DNA of 49,942 bases. Origin: Acrasis kona. Taxonomy: Eukaryota > Heterolobosea > Eutetramitea > Acrasida > Acrasidae. The position numbers were made by a program, and so were the translations under genes. This document shows positions 17,608 to 26,574 of this stretch, in pieces. The notes below the pieces were generated by a model. It did not search any database. It had not been told where the DNA came from and saw only the letters and a list, made by a program, of their open reading frames with translations. The stretch covers positions 1 through 49,942 of the forward strand of contig JAOPGA020000251.1 in assembly GCA_026419775.2 (NCBI GenBank). Direction: 5' to 3'. Numbering within the stretch: the first letter of the stretch is position 1; every line of letters begins with the position of its first letter.

Positions 17608-18912
17608 TTATAATTTTAGAACAAAAAGAACAAAAGCAATGGCAAGAATTAAACTCCAACAGGGCGCTCTTGACATTGCACTAGACCTAGGAGTTTCCGT
17701 TGTTGGAGTGGTTGTAGTGGTTGGTGTATTTTGTGTTGTGGTGGTAGTTGGAGTGTTAGTCGTAACTGATGCAGGACCATTAGGGTTTAGTAGACCAAGC
17801 AACTCTCTCACGTTTAGAGATCCAGTGCTGACATCGTAGCAATACAATGGCAAAGAACTCATATTGAATGGTAACGTGGATGAAAACACGAATGGCATAT
17901 AAAATATGTATCCATTCGCAACGCTCGGATAAGATGCTATACCTGCACCTGATCCACTATTTGTTTGTTGTAAACTAAATGAACTTCCAACTGTAGCAAG
18001 GCTATTTGATATTTTGTTGACTGTAACTGGTCCGTAACCTTGTCCGTTATAGTCTCTATGGAACCAGTAGTTTTGGTCTTGGCTACCAAAGTAATCTGGT
18101 TGATATGTGTTTCCATCGTGAACGCAAAGGCCATTTATACAGGCTGTACTGTACGATGCCACGTTCAGATTGTTGTTGGTATGTGTTATGGTTGTGCCAG
18201 AGACTGTATAGGTCGTTAGCGATCCTCTTGACAGTAAAGTCTCTTCTACAAAGAGCGTCTTTCCATCTAGACTCAATAACTTCAAGTCAGCAAAGTTAGA
18301 GTTGTACAAGGCCATCGCTGAGCTAAATGATAGTGTTGATAGCGGCATCGTGTAAAGATTAAAGTATGTGCCCATAGATCTTGTGAAATTTCTTGTATAA
18401 TAAAAAGCTGTGCCATAGTTCGTAACTCCTAGTAGCGCCATATTGGGTGCAGGTCCAGTTGACTTTAAACTCAAAGGAGAGAGTGTTGTTTGAGATAAAG
18501 CACTAAAGGTGGGAGCGTTTGTTGAACTGTACTCACTTTGTACAATGTAAATGTTATCAGAGTCTATCAATAACCTAGTTAATCCTGGTGCGCTTATATT
18601 TGTTCTCTGCACTTCTGAAAGCGTGTTCATATTGATCTTGACCAAAGTAGTTGTAGTTGCAAGATAGATGTATTCGCTGGCAGTTATAATCGATGTTGGC
18701 TGTGTGTCTGTAGTGAACGACGGACTGAATGTAAGCCTTGTGTAAGAATACAAATCGGGCATTGTGAATTTGAATAGCGTGTTTGGAACGGTTGTATTGA
18801 GGACATATATGCTTCTTCCGTCTGAAAATGTGATTGGTTTATTCTGCTGAGCTATACTAAGCGTAATAAAGCAAATCAGCAGTAGATTGAGTATTGTGTT
18901 TAGCTTCGACAT
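17608..18912 (-). CDS. Secreted, probably GPI-anchored surface protein
   Basis: A 434-aa protein with a signal peptide (about 1-21), a beta-strand-rich, Ser/Thr/Asn-rich ectodomain with repeated strand-turn patterns that could form a beta-propeller (about 25-370), a Thr/Pro mucin-like stalk (TTTTTQNTPTTTTT region, about 385-410) and a hydrophobic C-terminal tail preceded by small residues, typical of a GPI-anchor signal. I recognise no named domain. It is head to head with another surface protein gene (start at 19063, 150 bases away), so they may share a promoter. A role in adhesion or recognition is inference. Confidence 0.8.
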   Translation of the reverse strand: MSKLNTILNLLLICFITLSIAQQNKPITFSDGRSIYVLNTTVPNTLFKFTMPDLYSYTRLTFSPSFTTDTQPTSIITASEYIYLATTTTLVKINMNTLSEVQRTNISAPGLTRLLIDSDNIYIVQSEYSSTNAPTFSALSQTTLSPLSLKSTGPAPNMALLGVTNYGTAFYYTRNFTRSMGTYFNLYTMPLSTLSFSSAMALYNSNFADLKLLSLDGKTLFVEETLLSRGSLTTYTVSGTTITHTNNNLNVASYSTACINGLCVHDGNTYQPDYFGSQDQNYWFHRDYNGQGYGPVTVNKISNSLATVGSSFSLQQTNSGSGAGIASYPSVANGYIFYMPFVFSSTLPFNMSSLPLYCYDVSTGSLNVRELLGLLNPNGPASVTTNTPTTTTTQNTPTTTTTPTTETPRSSAMSRAPCWSLILAIAFVLFVLKL

Positions 18913-19062
18913 GGTTGTGATTATCTTCTAATTAGATCTCTTTAAAAGCTGTTCCCAATTTATTTTTGAGATTACCGTATTTAGATTCTATTCTTGGAAT
19001 ATTGTAAATAGATTTATTTATAATGGAGATCCAAGAATAAATCATATATCTTACAAACAAAA

Positions 19063-21618
19063 ATGAGCTTTATTTCCTTTTACCTCATCATCCTTCATCT
19101 TGTGCAAGCCATATTCAGTCAAACATTTCAGGCGTCACTATCAGGAACCGAGTCAGGGTTAGCAGTATTCGCGTACTTTGGAAACAACATGAACTATGGT
19201 GTATCCACCTCGGCCACAGTACCAATAGGAGCTGCTGTTAGTGGAACCGTTGGGAGATTTGTGAACTTGCAAAAATTTCCAAACGGAACATTCGACATTG
19301 GTACACAATACGTCCAATTCTCGACAGGACTCACAAGCCTTCAAGTATACGGTACAAGCGACCCAACAACGGTAATATCTCAGGGACAAATAGTACCTAC
19401 AGACTTATCGACATACATTGCTATTTTATGGTCACCCTCAGGGTCTTACTTTGGAACAGCAATCGTTACCTATAACACACGATTAAACATCAAAGTCCAA
19501 CATACTTTAGACCAATCGAATACAGTATCGCTAAATGGACCTACGTCATCGTGCAATAGTGGCACCGTAATAACAACAGCCCAATCTCCCTCAAAGACAT
19601 TCGAACAAAATGGAATCGAATTTAGCGACCTCGAGAGTTTGAATAACGAATTGCTGTTCTTGAATATATATGCGAACAATAATATGGCTCTTTGTGGACA
19701 GCTATTCAAATCAAGTTCAGTCTCAGCCATCAGTAGCGCCCTATCGACCGGTTATAAATTCAACGCTGTAGCTACGACAATACCGCCAGCGTCCTCAACC
19801 ATCTCACCTACTCCCACTCCTGCTATAGCTGGTCAAGATACCACATATGTCGTTGACAACGCTACAATTTACAGAATTGTAGCTCCAATAGTTGCAGTGC
19901 TCATAGCTAGTGGTTTACTCACCCTCATCATCATTCTAATCTGGTACTACAGGAGAAGACTCATTCGAAAAAGTAGAAGAAACATGGCAGATGGTCCAGA
20001 TGAAATTATTATACCAGGGACGCCCATCGAGCATCCAGATCAACCTCTACTTGCCGAGTTGGTCGATAAGCTCGAAATATCCATCAAAAGCAATCAATTT
20101 GGAGCCATAGTGCCCATCGTAGAAGAAATAGAAACTGTTATTCTTCGTTGCGCGGCAGAAATTCCCAACCCGAGTTCCATCTTTATCCGTATATTCAATA
20201 TGATGGAAACAGATACCTTTCTTAACTGTGACCCTTATTACATCACCGTAATTATGAGAGTCGCGCACATGTTAGCGGATCTCACTGTAGTAGAGAAGGT
20301 TTATAAGAGAATTCTACTCGAAGATAACAAAAAGTTATTCATCATTAGAAGAATCTCGACATTGTTAGAAGTTACTAAGAAGACCAAAAATGTTGAGTTG
20401 AGGTTCTACTTGGATTGCATCAAACAGTGTATTACATTGATTGAAGATACTGCTCAAACTTTTGATGTAGTTGGTACGTTGGGTAACTATGCCAATCCCA
20501 TTCAGATTGCAAAACTCATAAGGGATCAATTAGAGATTATGCCTGGTCATTGGTATCAAGGTATACTGGCCACTCGTATGTTGATTTTCACTGAAGAAGT
20601 GGACCATGTTGTTTTACATGAGCTCGTCCAAAATACTATGAAAAGTACAATAAAAGACTGGCATGTGTGGTATAACCACATTTTTATGTTATCTTATATT
20701 ATTTCAAGAACTCAGAATCAAGATTTGATGGTGTTGGCTCTGAAGGGTCATGATAGATTATTAGATAGTCAAAAAGTCAACTCTCCTGGTAATTCCAAAC
20801 TCTCCGGAATGTATATGGAGGATTTGATGCAATTCGATAATCTGAAGCGAAAACAAAATATATGGATTCGCACTCGTTCTTTTATTGAAGTGTTTAAAAT
20901 TGTTGACAAATCAGAATCTTCTGAAGTGAAAGTAATCGGTTTGAACATGATTATGAGCAGAAAGAACATTGAGAAGGAAGAAAAGGTGCTTTATAAAATT
21001 GATCAGATTTTAGATCGAAAGATGGACAAGAGCTCGAACTGGAGAGAATTTGTAACTACTTGGGAAATTGATAGAGAAGTAGAAAACCAGAGCAGCATTA
21101 ATATTAGAAAACAAAAAGAAGAGTTGGATGTTTTGAGGGCCAATCTAAACGATAGGCTTACAACATATGAAACTGATAGAGTCAACCTTGACAGCAGAAA
21201 ATTAAAGTTAGAGAATTTGAGGACACAAATAGTAGAACAAGCGTCAAGAGATGATTATATAGAGGTAGCATATGTACATACAGATATTAGAAAAGAATTA
21301 GACGCTCTTGAGAAGGACGTCACTTCAGAGTCAATGCAAAGGAGAGCAATAGTTAAAGAAGAGTTGGAGAAACTAATGGACGAATATCCTGCCGTAAGAA
21401 ACATTGAAATGCTGTTTGGGAATATAAAGCAGATTGAGAGTGAATTAGAGTCTATACCGAAGGAGTCAGAGTTGCGCAGGAAATTAAAATCAATAGAAAA
21501 GATCAACAAGAAGGTTGTAGAATCGGAAAAGAAATATGAGGAGAAGCGATCAGAGATTGATAAACTTCGTTCTGAGTCTGCAGTCGAGAAGATTGTTCAC
21601 CCTAAATGTGATGTATAG
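19063..21618 (+). CDS. Type I membrane receptor-like protein with coiled-coil tail
   Basis: An 851-aa single-pass protein: signal peptide (1-19), a strand-rich ectodomain with few cysteines (20-235), a Thr/Pro stalk, one membrane segment at about 272-297 (PIVAVLIASGLLTLIIILIW) followed by the stop-transfer run YYRRRLIRKSRR, then a large cytosolic part. The cytosolic part is all-helical from about 330 to 640 and a charged coiled coil from about 670 to 845. The ectodomain has IgG-Fc-binding-like strand spacing (SGTVGRFVNLQKFPNGTFDIG), but I cannot assign a family. It is transcribed divergently from a GPI-type surface protein. Confidence 0.82.
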   Translation: MSFISFYLIILHLVQAIFSQTFQASLSGTESGLAVFAYFGNNMNYGVSTSATVPIGAAVSGTVGRFVNLQKFPNGTFDIGTQYVQFSTGLTSLQVYGTSDPTTVISQGQIVPTDLSTYIAILWSPSGSYFGTAIVTYNTRLNIKVQHTLDQSNTVSLNGPTSSCNSGTVITTAQSPSKTFEQNGIEFSDLESLNNELLFLNIYANNNMALCGQLFKSSSVSAISSALSTGYKFNAVATTIPPASSTISPTPTPAIAGQDTTYVVDNATIYRIVAPIVAVLIASGLLTLIIILIWYYRRRLIRKSRRNMADGPDEIIIPGTPIEHPDQPLLAELVDKLEISIKSNQFGAIVPIVEEIETVILRCAAEIPNPSSIFIRIFNMMETDTFLNCDPYYITVIMRVAHMLADLTVVEKVYKRILLEDNKKLFIIRRISTLLEVTKKTKNVELRFYLDCIKQCITLIEDTAQTFDVVGTLGNYANPIQIAKLIRDQLEIMPGHWYQGILATRMLIFTEEVDHVVLHELVQNTMKSTIKDWHVWYNHIFMLSYIISRTQNQDLMVLALKGHDRLLDSQKVNSPGNSKLSGMYMEDLMQFDNLKRKQNIWIRTRSFIEVFKIVDKSESSEVKVIGLNMIMSRKNIEKEEKVLYKIDQILDRKMDKSSNWREFVTTWEIDREVENQSSINIRKQKEELDVLRANLNDRLTTYETDRVNLDSRKLKLENLRTQIVEQASRDDYIEVAYVHTDIRKELDALEKDVTSESMQRRAIVKEELEKLMDEYPAVRNIEMLFGNIKQIESELESIPKESELRRKLKSIEKINKKVVESEKKYEEKRSEIDKLRSESAVEKIVHPKCDV

Positions 21619-21958
21619 AAAATTAAAATTGATTATTAATCCAAACCTGCATTTTCTGAAACTGACTATGTTATTGTGAGCAATATCGTCCAAGCTATTA
21701 GGTGATGAAATGACGTTCCACTATATTCATGTCGTGGCCTATTAATTCCCGCTTCATGTTACAACCAATAAACGATGTTGGAGTCGGGGTTTCACCACTC
21801 ATTGTTGGGTAGTGAATATCACTTCCTTAGCGTCAATGCAACCAACGTGTTATCTGAGAGGTAAGAAAAATAGCTAGCGCTAGCCAACTAATAATAGGGT
21901 GTGTCTTGAACTGACGAACCTTCAATTATTTGTTTGTGAACCGGAGAAGATATTGAGA
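21619..21958. other. Intergenic region with a 12-bp perfect palindrome
   Basis: About 340 bases between the receptor-like gene and the BEACH gene. It holds GCTAGCGCTAGC at 21873-21884, 75 bases before the BEACH ATG; it could be a dimeric factor site. No gene is seen. Confidence 0.4.
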
Positions 21959-24871
21959 ATGTCACTTTTGTCCGTGCAGGTTGATCCATCACACAACAAT
22001 CAAATTCATTTCACTTCATCAAAACATGACGTGATTGACAACTGCGGAAGGGTAGTTGAAACAAATACAACCGAAGAATTCACATTTACTCTTTATGAGC
22101 GCGAGTATGAGCCAACATTTACGGAACTAGTTTCCACTCTAAAACAGCTAATAGGAAGCACAGATTATGTTTCAAAGCTTATGAACGTTATAAATGAGCA
22201 TGAACACTTCTTAGACCAAACCATTTTAAAAGACATTGAAAAAACAAAACAAAAGAATGTTCAATCATTTAATGGATACAAAATTGACTTGGGTTGTCGA
22301 ACTGTTGGGAAAATAACAATCACCGAAAAAAACATCTATTTTCATGCATTTTGTCGCCTGCATGGATTACAACTTCAACAACCCAACAAATTTAACGCAC
22401 GTTCGTTTGATTTAAATCAAATCAGTCAAGTGTATAAAAAACCTTGGAGACAGTATCGTAATATTGGATTAGAAATACTGTTTAATGACACCACTTCAGT
22501 ATTTTTTGCTTTTCGGGGAGTCTCGGACCGGAATCAATTCTACACAAAACTATCAAATTTAATAAATTATACCCCACTATCACTATCCTCGATAACAAGT
22601 AGGTGGAATAGCCGACTTTTATCAAATTATGAATATTTAATGTTTTTAAATCATCTCTCCGGAAGGTCTTGTAAAGATTTTTGTCAATATCCTGTATTCC
22701 CGTGGGTTTTAAATTGTTACGATATCTCTAATCTAGATCTTCATGAAGCGAATTATTATCGTGACCTATCAACTCCAGTCAAGGCTTTGGATAGTTTTCG
22801 TTTAGAAAAAGTGAATAGTCAACCAGAGAAATTTTCTTCTGGACACTTCTCTGATCCTATAAGAGTAGCAAAATTATTAGGAAAGGGTTATTTATTATGC
22901 AATCCTGATAATGTCAACAATTTTGTTGATGAGTGGAAAGATGCATCCTCTGAAGACTTGAATCATTTTAACGAGCTTATTCCTGATATATACTGTAAAG
23001 AGTTGAATAATTTTAAACTTCCATACTGGGCCAACAACAAGAGTGATTTTCTATTGAATATGAGGGCTGCTTTAGAGAGTAAATATGTTTCTAAATACAT
23101 TAATAAATGGATTGATTTGGTGTTTGGTTGTAAACTTCACAAAGGGTCAAACACTTTTTACACCATGAACATGGACGATGATCATGGTGATCTGCCACTA
23201 AGATATCCAAATGACAAAGCACTGCTTCCTGTACGGGCACATGATCCTGTAAGTCTATTCAAAGAGCCTCACGAAGAGAGATTAGCTTCAATGGAAATGA
23301 TTATGCTTGAAAATAACAACAAGAGGTTCAGAGACCAGCTGGAAGCAGTTGAGGAGAAGCAGCAACAAGAATTGTTAAAGTTAAAAATGGAGCTTCAAAA
23401 TGTTGTTAGCAAGCAACCAGTCCCTACTGTTGAACAGACACTTTTCGACGAGTCCATACAAATAAAAAATGATTTAATCTTGTCCTTGCAAAAAGAAATA
23501 GAATCACTAAAAAGTCAGTTGCCCTCCACTCAATCTCGTCAATTTGGCAATGAGTCAAAACTAGACCAGATGAATGCTTTATCTCAACAAAAAAGCGAAA
23601 TTGATGCCATCCGCCTAAATGCTCGCAAAAGTGCTCATATTATGGATTTCGGTCTACAACGAGTAGAGTTAGCTGCCAAGTCTGTGAATGAATACAACAA
23701 AGCAAAGGAAGAGGAGCTAGAGTACTACAAAGTAGAATCTATCAAGGAATATGAACAAATTGTTCAAAGTTTGAGGGTAGAGCATCTGAATAACATCCGT
23801 AATTTAGAATTAAGACTCGAACAAGATAAGATGGCAATTCAGGAACAAGCTAGAGAACAGGCTGAACGTCTTTTCAACATTAAACTAAAAGAAGAGAGAA
23901 GTGCAAACACTATACAAACAACAACCCTGTTTGAAATGATAAATAACAATGAAAAGATTATATCTAGCTTGAGACTAGATAGAGAGAAAGAAAGAAATAA
24001 CCATAAACTAGAGAAAGAGAGCTTATTGAGGTTAAGAGCAGAGCAACAGGAAGCAATTAGAAATTCGGATTTGGAAAAGAGAAGGTACAAGGAGCAGGTT
24101 GAAAGTCTTTTAAATAAACAAACTATTGAAAAGTTGTCCACATCGAAAAGCCCTCCCACCTCACCACGCGTTAATGCGGTGCTATCACCGAGAGCGACCT
24201 CTTCTTTAAAGTCTCCAGTGGAGTCTCCCGTCAACAAGTCACCAGTAACAGTGACATCTCCTTCTTTGTATTCTCCACATGTTGATCAAAGAAGAGTGGA
24301 TCAAGTTTTAAACAGATTTGAAAATCTGTTAGAAGACTCTGGAAATGAGAGGCGTACAGCTATTAAACACAAGAGTTTGATATCTGATGTACATCAAATC
24401 ATTAGTAGTTTGATGGATCAACTCAATATTCAAAATAAAAAGTTAGCTGAGAATGATCTCCTTCTAGGAAATCTGAAAAAGGAGAACAGGCAATTGAAAA
24501 TAAATGTTACGGCAATTGAGAGGAAATACACTCAAAAAGTAAAGACTGATGAAAAATCTAGTTTTATTGATGATACTAAACCTTTACCTGATATGTATGT
24601 TAATCCGAGAGATGTGGTCAACATTGACACTCCTAGACCAAGTGTCCAGGGGGTACCTGCTATTAAATCCCAAATTTCAAATAAAAACAATGCCGTTAAA
24701 AGTCCAGATGGTTACGTCAAGCAATACAGAAGGAGAGGGGAGAGTTTGACATCCAAACAAACAGAAACTGTTTTGGACACGAGTAAAGCGTCGTCCACAA
24801 AGGTGGAGGCTGAGAAGAAAGTTACGCCAATTTCTGTTCCTAGGAGATCGATAGCAAACATCAAATCTTAA
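21959..24871 (+). CDS. BEACH-domain protein with C-terminal coiled coil
   Basis: A 970-aa protein with a GRAM/PH-like region (about 100-200) and a BEACH domain (about 210-400): WNSRLLSNYEYLMFLN, LSGRSCKDFCQYPVFPWVL, YRDLSTP, LPYWANNKSDFLLNMRAALES and WIDLVFGCK are all diagnostic. The arrangement recalls NSMAF/FAN, a membrane-trafficking and sphingomyelinase-linked scaffold, but the usual C-terminal WD40 repeats are missing. Instead residues about 420-740 are coiled coil, then a Ser-Pro-rich linker (SPPTSPRV, SPVESPVNKSP) and a second short coil. The open frame begins at a GTG (21899), but the first ATG is 21959. Neighbouring WD40 gene (24962) is a TBL2 type and not a split part of this one. 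Confidence 0.9.
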   Translation: MSLLSVQVDPSHNNQIHFTSSKHDVIDNCGRVVETNTTEEFTFTLYEREYEPTFTELVSTLKQLIGSTDYVSKLMNVINEHEHFLDQTILKDIEKTKQKNVQSFNGYKIDLGCRTVGKITITEKNIYFHAFCRLHGLQLQQPNKFNARSFDLNQISQVYKKPWRQYRNIGLEILFNDTTSVFFAFRGVSDRNQFYTKLSNLINYTPLSLSSITSRWNSRLLSNYEYLMFLNHLSGRSCKDFCQYPVFPWVLNCYDISNLDLHEANYYRDLSTPVKALDSFRLEKVNSQPEKFSSGHFSDPIRVAKLLGKGYLLCNPDNVNNFVDEWKDASSEDLNHFNELIPDIYCKELNNFKLPYWANNKSDFLLNMRAALESKYVSKYINKWIDLVFGCKLHKGSNTFYTMNMDDDHGDLPLRYPNDKALLPVRAHDPVSLFKEPHEERLASMEMIMLENNNKRFRDQLEAVEEKQQQELLKLKMELQNVVSKQPVPTVEQTLFDESIQIKNDLILSLQKEIESLKSQLPSTQSRQFGNESKLDQMNALSQQKSEIDAIRLNARKSAHIMDFGLQRVELAAKSVNEYNKAKEEELEYYKVESIKEYEQIVQSLRVEHLNNIRNLELRLEQDKMAIQEQAREQAERLFNIKLKEERSANTIQTTTLFEMINNNEKIISSLRLDREKERNNHKLEKESLLRLRAEQQEAIRNSDLEKRRYKEQVESLLNKQTIEKLSTSKSPPTSPRVNAVLSPRATSSLKSPVESPVNKSPVTVTSPSLYSPHVDQRRVDQVLNRFENLLEDSGNERRTAIKHKSLISDVHQIISSLMDQLNIQNKKLAENDLLLGNLKKENRQLKINVTAIERKYTQKVKTDEKSSFIDDTKPLPDMYVNPRDVVNIDTPRPSVQGVPAIKSQISNKNNAVKSPDGYVKQYRRRGESLTSKQTETVLDTSKASSTKVEAEKKVTPISVPRRSIANIKS

Positions 24872-24961
24872 TAAACAATAGCAAATCCGACATTCACCCA
24901 TTCATCCTTGTATTTTTAATAACAATCAACCTGATAAATTTCCAAATCGGAAAGTTCTAAA

Positions 24962-26343
24962 ATGATTGATGTTACAACACTACTGATCAGCATCATAGTT
25001 GCTGCGATCGGCATTCTATATGCAATTTACTACATCAAGTTTGGAAAAATCAAATCTATAGAAGATAGGCCTCAAAGAGTGCCATCGCCTAATTCGCCAG
25101 ATTCAATCACAAAACCAAAAGAGAAATTGGAGAAGAAGTCTGAGAAGGCCCCTGCAAAGGTTAAAAATGTGCAACACACTCACGAAAACAACATTGGAAT
25201 ATTAAAAGGTGGAAGCGAGCTACCTAAAACAGGAACAATCATATCAATATCCACGTCAAGTAAATATGTTGTTCAAATTAGAGACAATGATGCTTATGTA
25301 AGGCTCTGGAAGGTAGATTCCCTACTCCAACCAAACAAAATGTAAGTCATCATTCTACAATGAAACATTTCTGAATGATTTAGACAAAGCTTGCTTTCTG
25401 TAGGCAAAGCAGGAGAGTATGCAACAGCTGTAGCAATAAGTCCGAATAGTGATTTGCTAGCATTTGCAACAGATTACAATACCATACGTTTATTCTTGAT
25501 TGATTCCGACGCCCCTGCCAGTAAGATGTTTGAACCAATCACAAATACAGAATTCGAAACACACAAAAAGCCAATCACCCAACTAGAGTTTACTCAAAAT
25601 GGAAAATATTTACTTAGTTTGTGCGCAACAGAAGATGTGATTTTTGTATACAACGTTGAGTCCTAAAAATCAAAAAACTCAAAATTACATCACAAGCTTA
25701 CTGTTGGCCAATTACAAGTTTTCAGGTTACGCATTGAGCGAAAGTTACATTGCCTTTGCTTCATTTTTCTCTAGCCTAAAGACATTATCCATAACAGATG
25801 CAGGTGCCTTCTCAAACAACCAAGAAGAAGGAAAGCGCTCATGCGCCAGTTGGCTTCTCAACAAATAAACATTTGGAGCTCAAAGGTCATAGCAAAGGAA
25901 TTAATTGGGTTTCATTGTCACCTTTGGACGAAAAGATCACTTCCGTTGGACTTGATGGGACGTTAAAAATCTTTTCCTGTAAACGTAAGTTTCTATTTTT
26001 GATGGAATGCTAATGACTTGTAGTGAGGTCTACCGAAATGAACATCAAGGATAGTGACTATTTGTTAATTGACAAGAAAGTGGATAGGATCGTACCTGAT
26101 CTCAACATTCAACAATTCAAAAGAATACTTTACTGCAACAAGGATGTATTGGTCGCGTTGGCCGAAGATGAAAAAACTTTGATTTTCATGGATGGGAAAA
26201 ATGCGAAGGCTTTGACTGTGATTCAGAACTCTACATTGTATGGTGCCAAAATTACATCATGGGCAGTCTCTGCGGATGGAAAGTATTTATTCACTGGAGG
26301 AGAGGACAATGTCATTCACATGTGGTCAGTTCCAGTTATTTAA
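24962..26343 (+). CDS. TBL2-like WD40 protein with N-terminal membrane anchor
   Basis: An N-terminal membrane anchor (residues about 6-25), a basic Pro/Ser/Lys linker and WD40 blades matching TBL2, an ER-membrane protein linked to PERK signalling. Two introns are clear: 25342-25383 (42 nt) and 25985-26023 (39 nt), both GTAAGT...TAG. Between them the reading frame changes twice. The changes can be read as weak-donor introns at 25660-25696 (37 nt, GTCCTA) and 25804-25849 (46 nt, GTGCCT), giving 405 aa, or as +1 shifts at the TAA codons 25664-25666 and 25866-25868. The middle segment (SESYIAFASFFSSLKTLSI) aligns with a TBL2 blade, and HLELKGHSKG opens the next. It could instead carry assembly errors. 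Confidence 0.75.
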
Positions 26344-26574
26344 AATAAAAATATATTTAAATCTTGGTTCCCATACCTTTTTGTTCATGAATGTAAGTTT
26401 GTGTTCTTCTTCTAGTAGTTACAATTTCCATCTATTGACCAAAAAGATTTGTCATACAATTGGTCTACGTTAACTCATGTATAATCATGAAAAGAATGGT
26501 GATTAGAAGAATGATGTGGTGAATTGGTTGAAAACATCAAATCGCATCTCTTTATATAAAAATAATAAAAATAT

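Noticed and set aside
21959-26343. BEACH and WD40 genes as one split NSMAF gene
   Set aside because: The WD40 gene has its own membrane anchor and matches TBL2, and the BEACH gene ends cleanly with a coiled coil.
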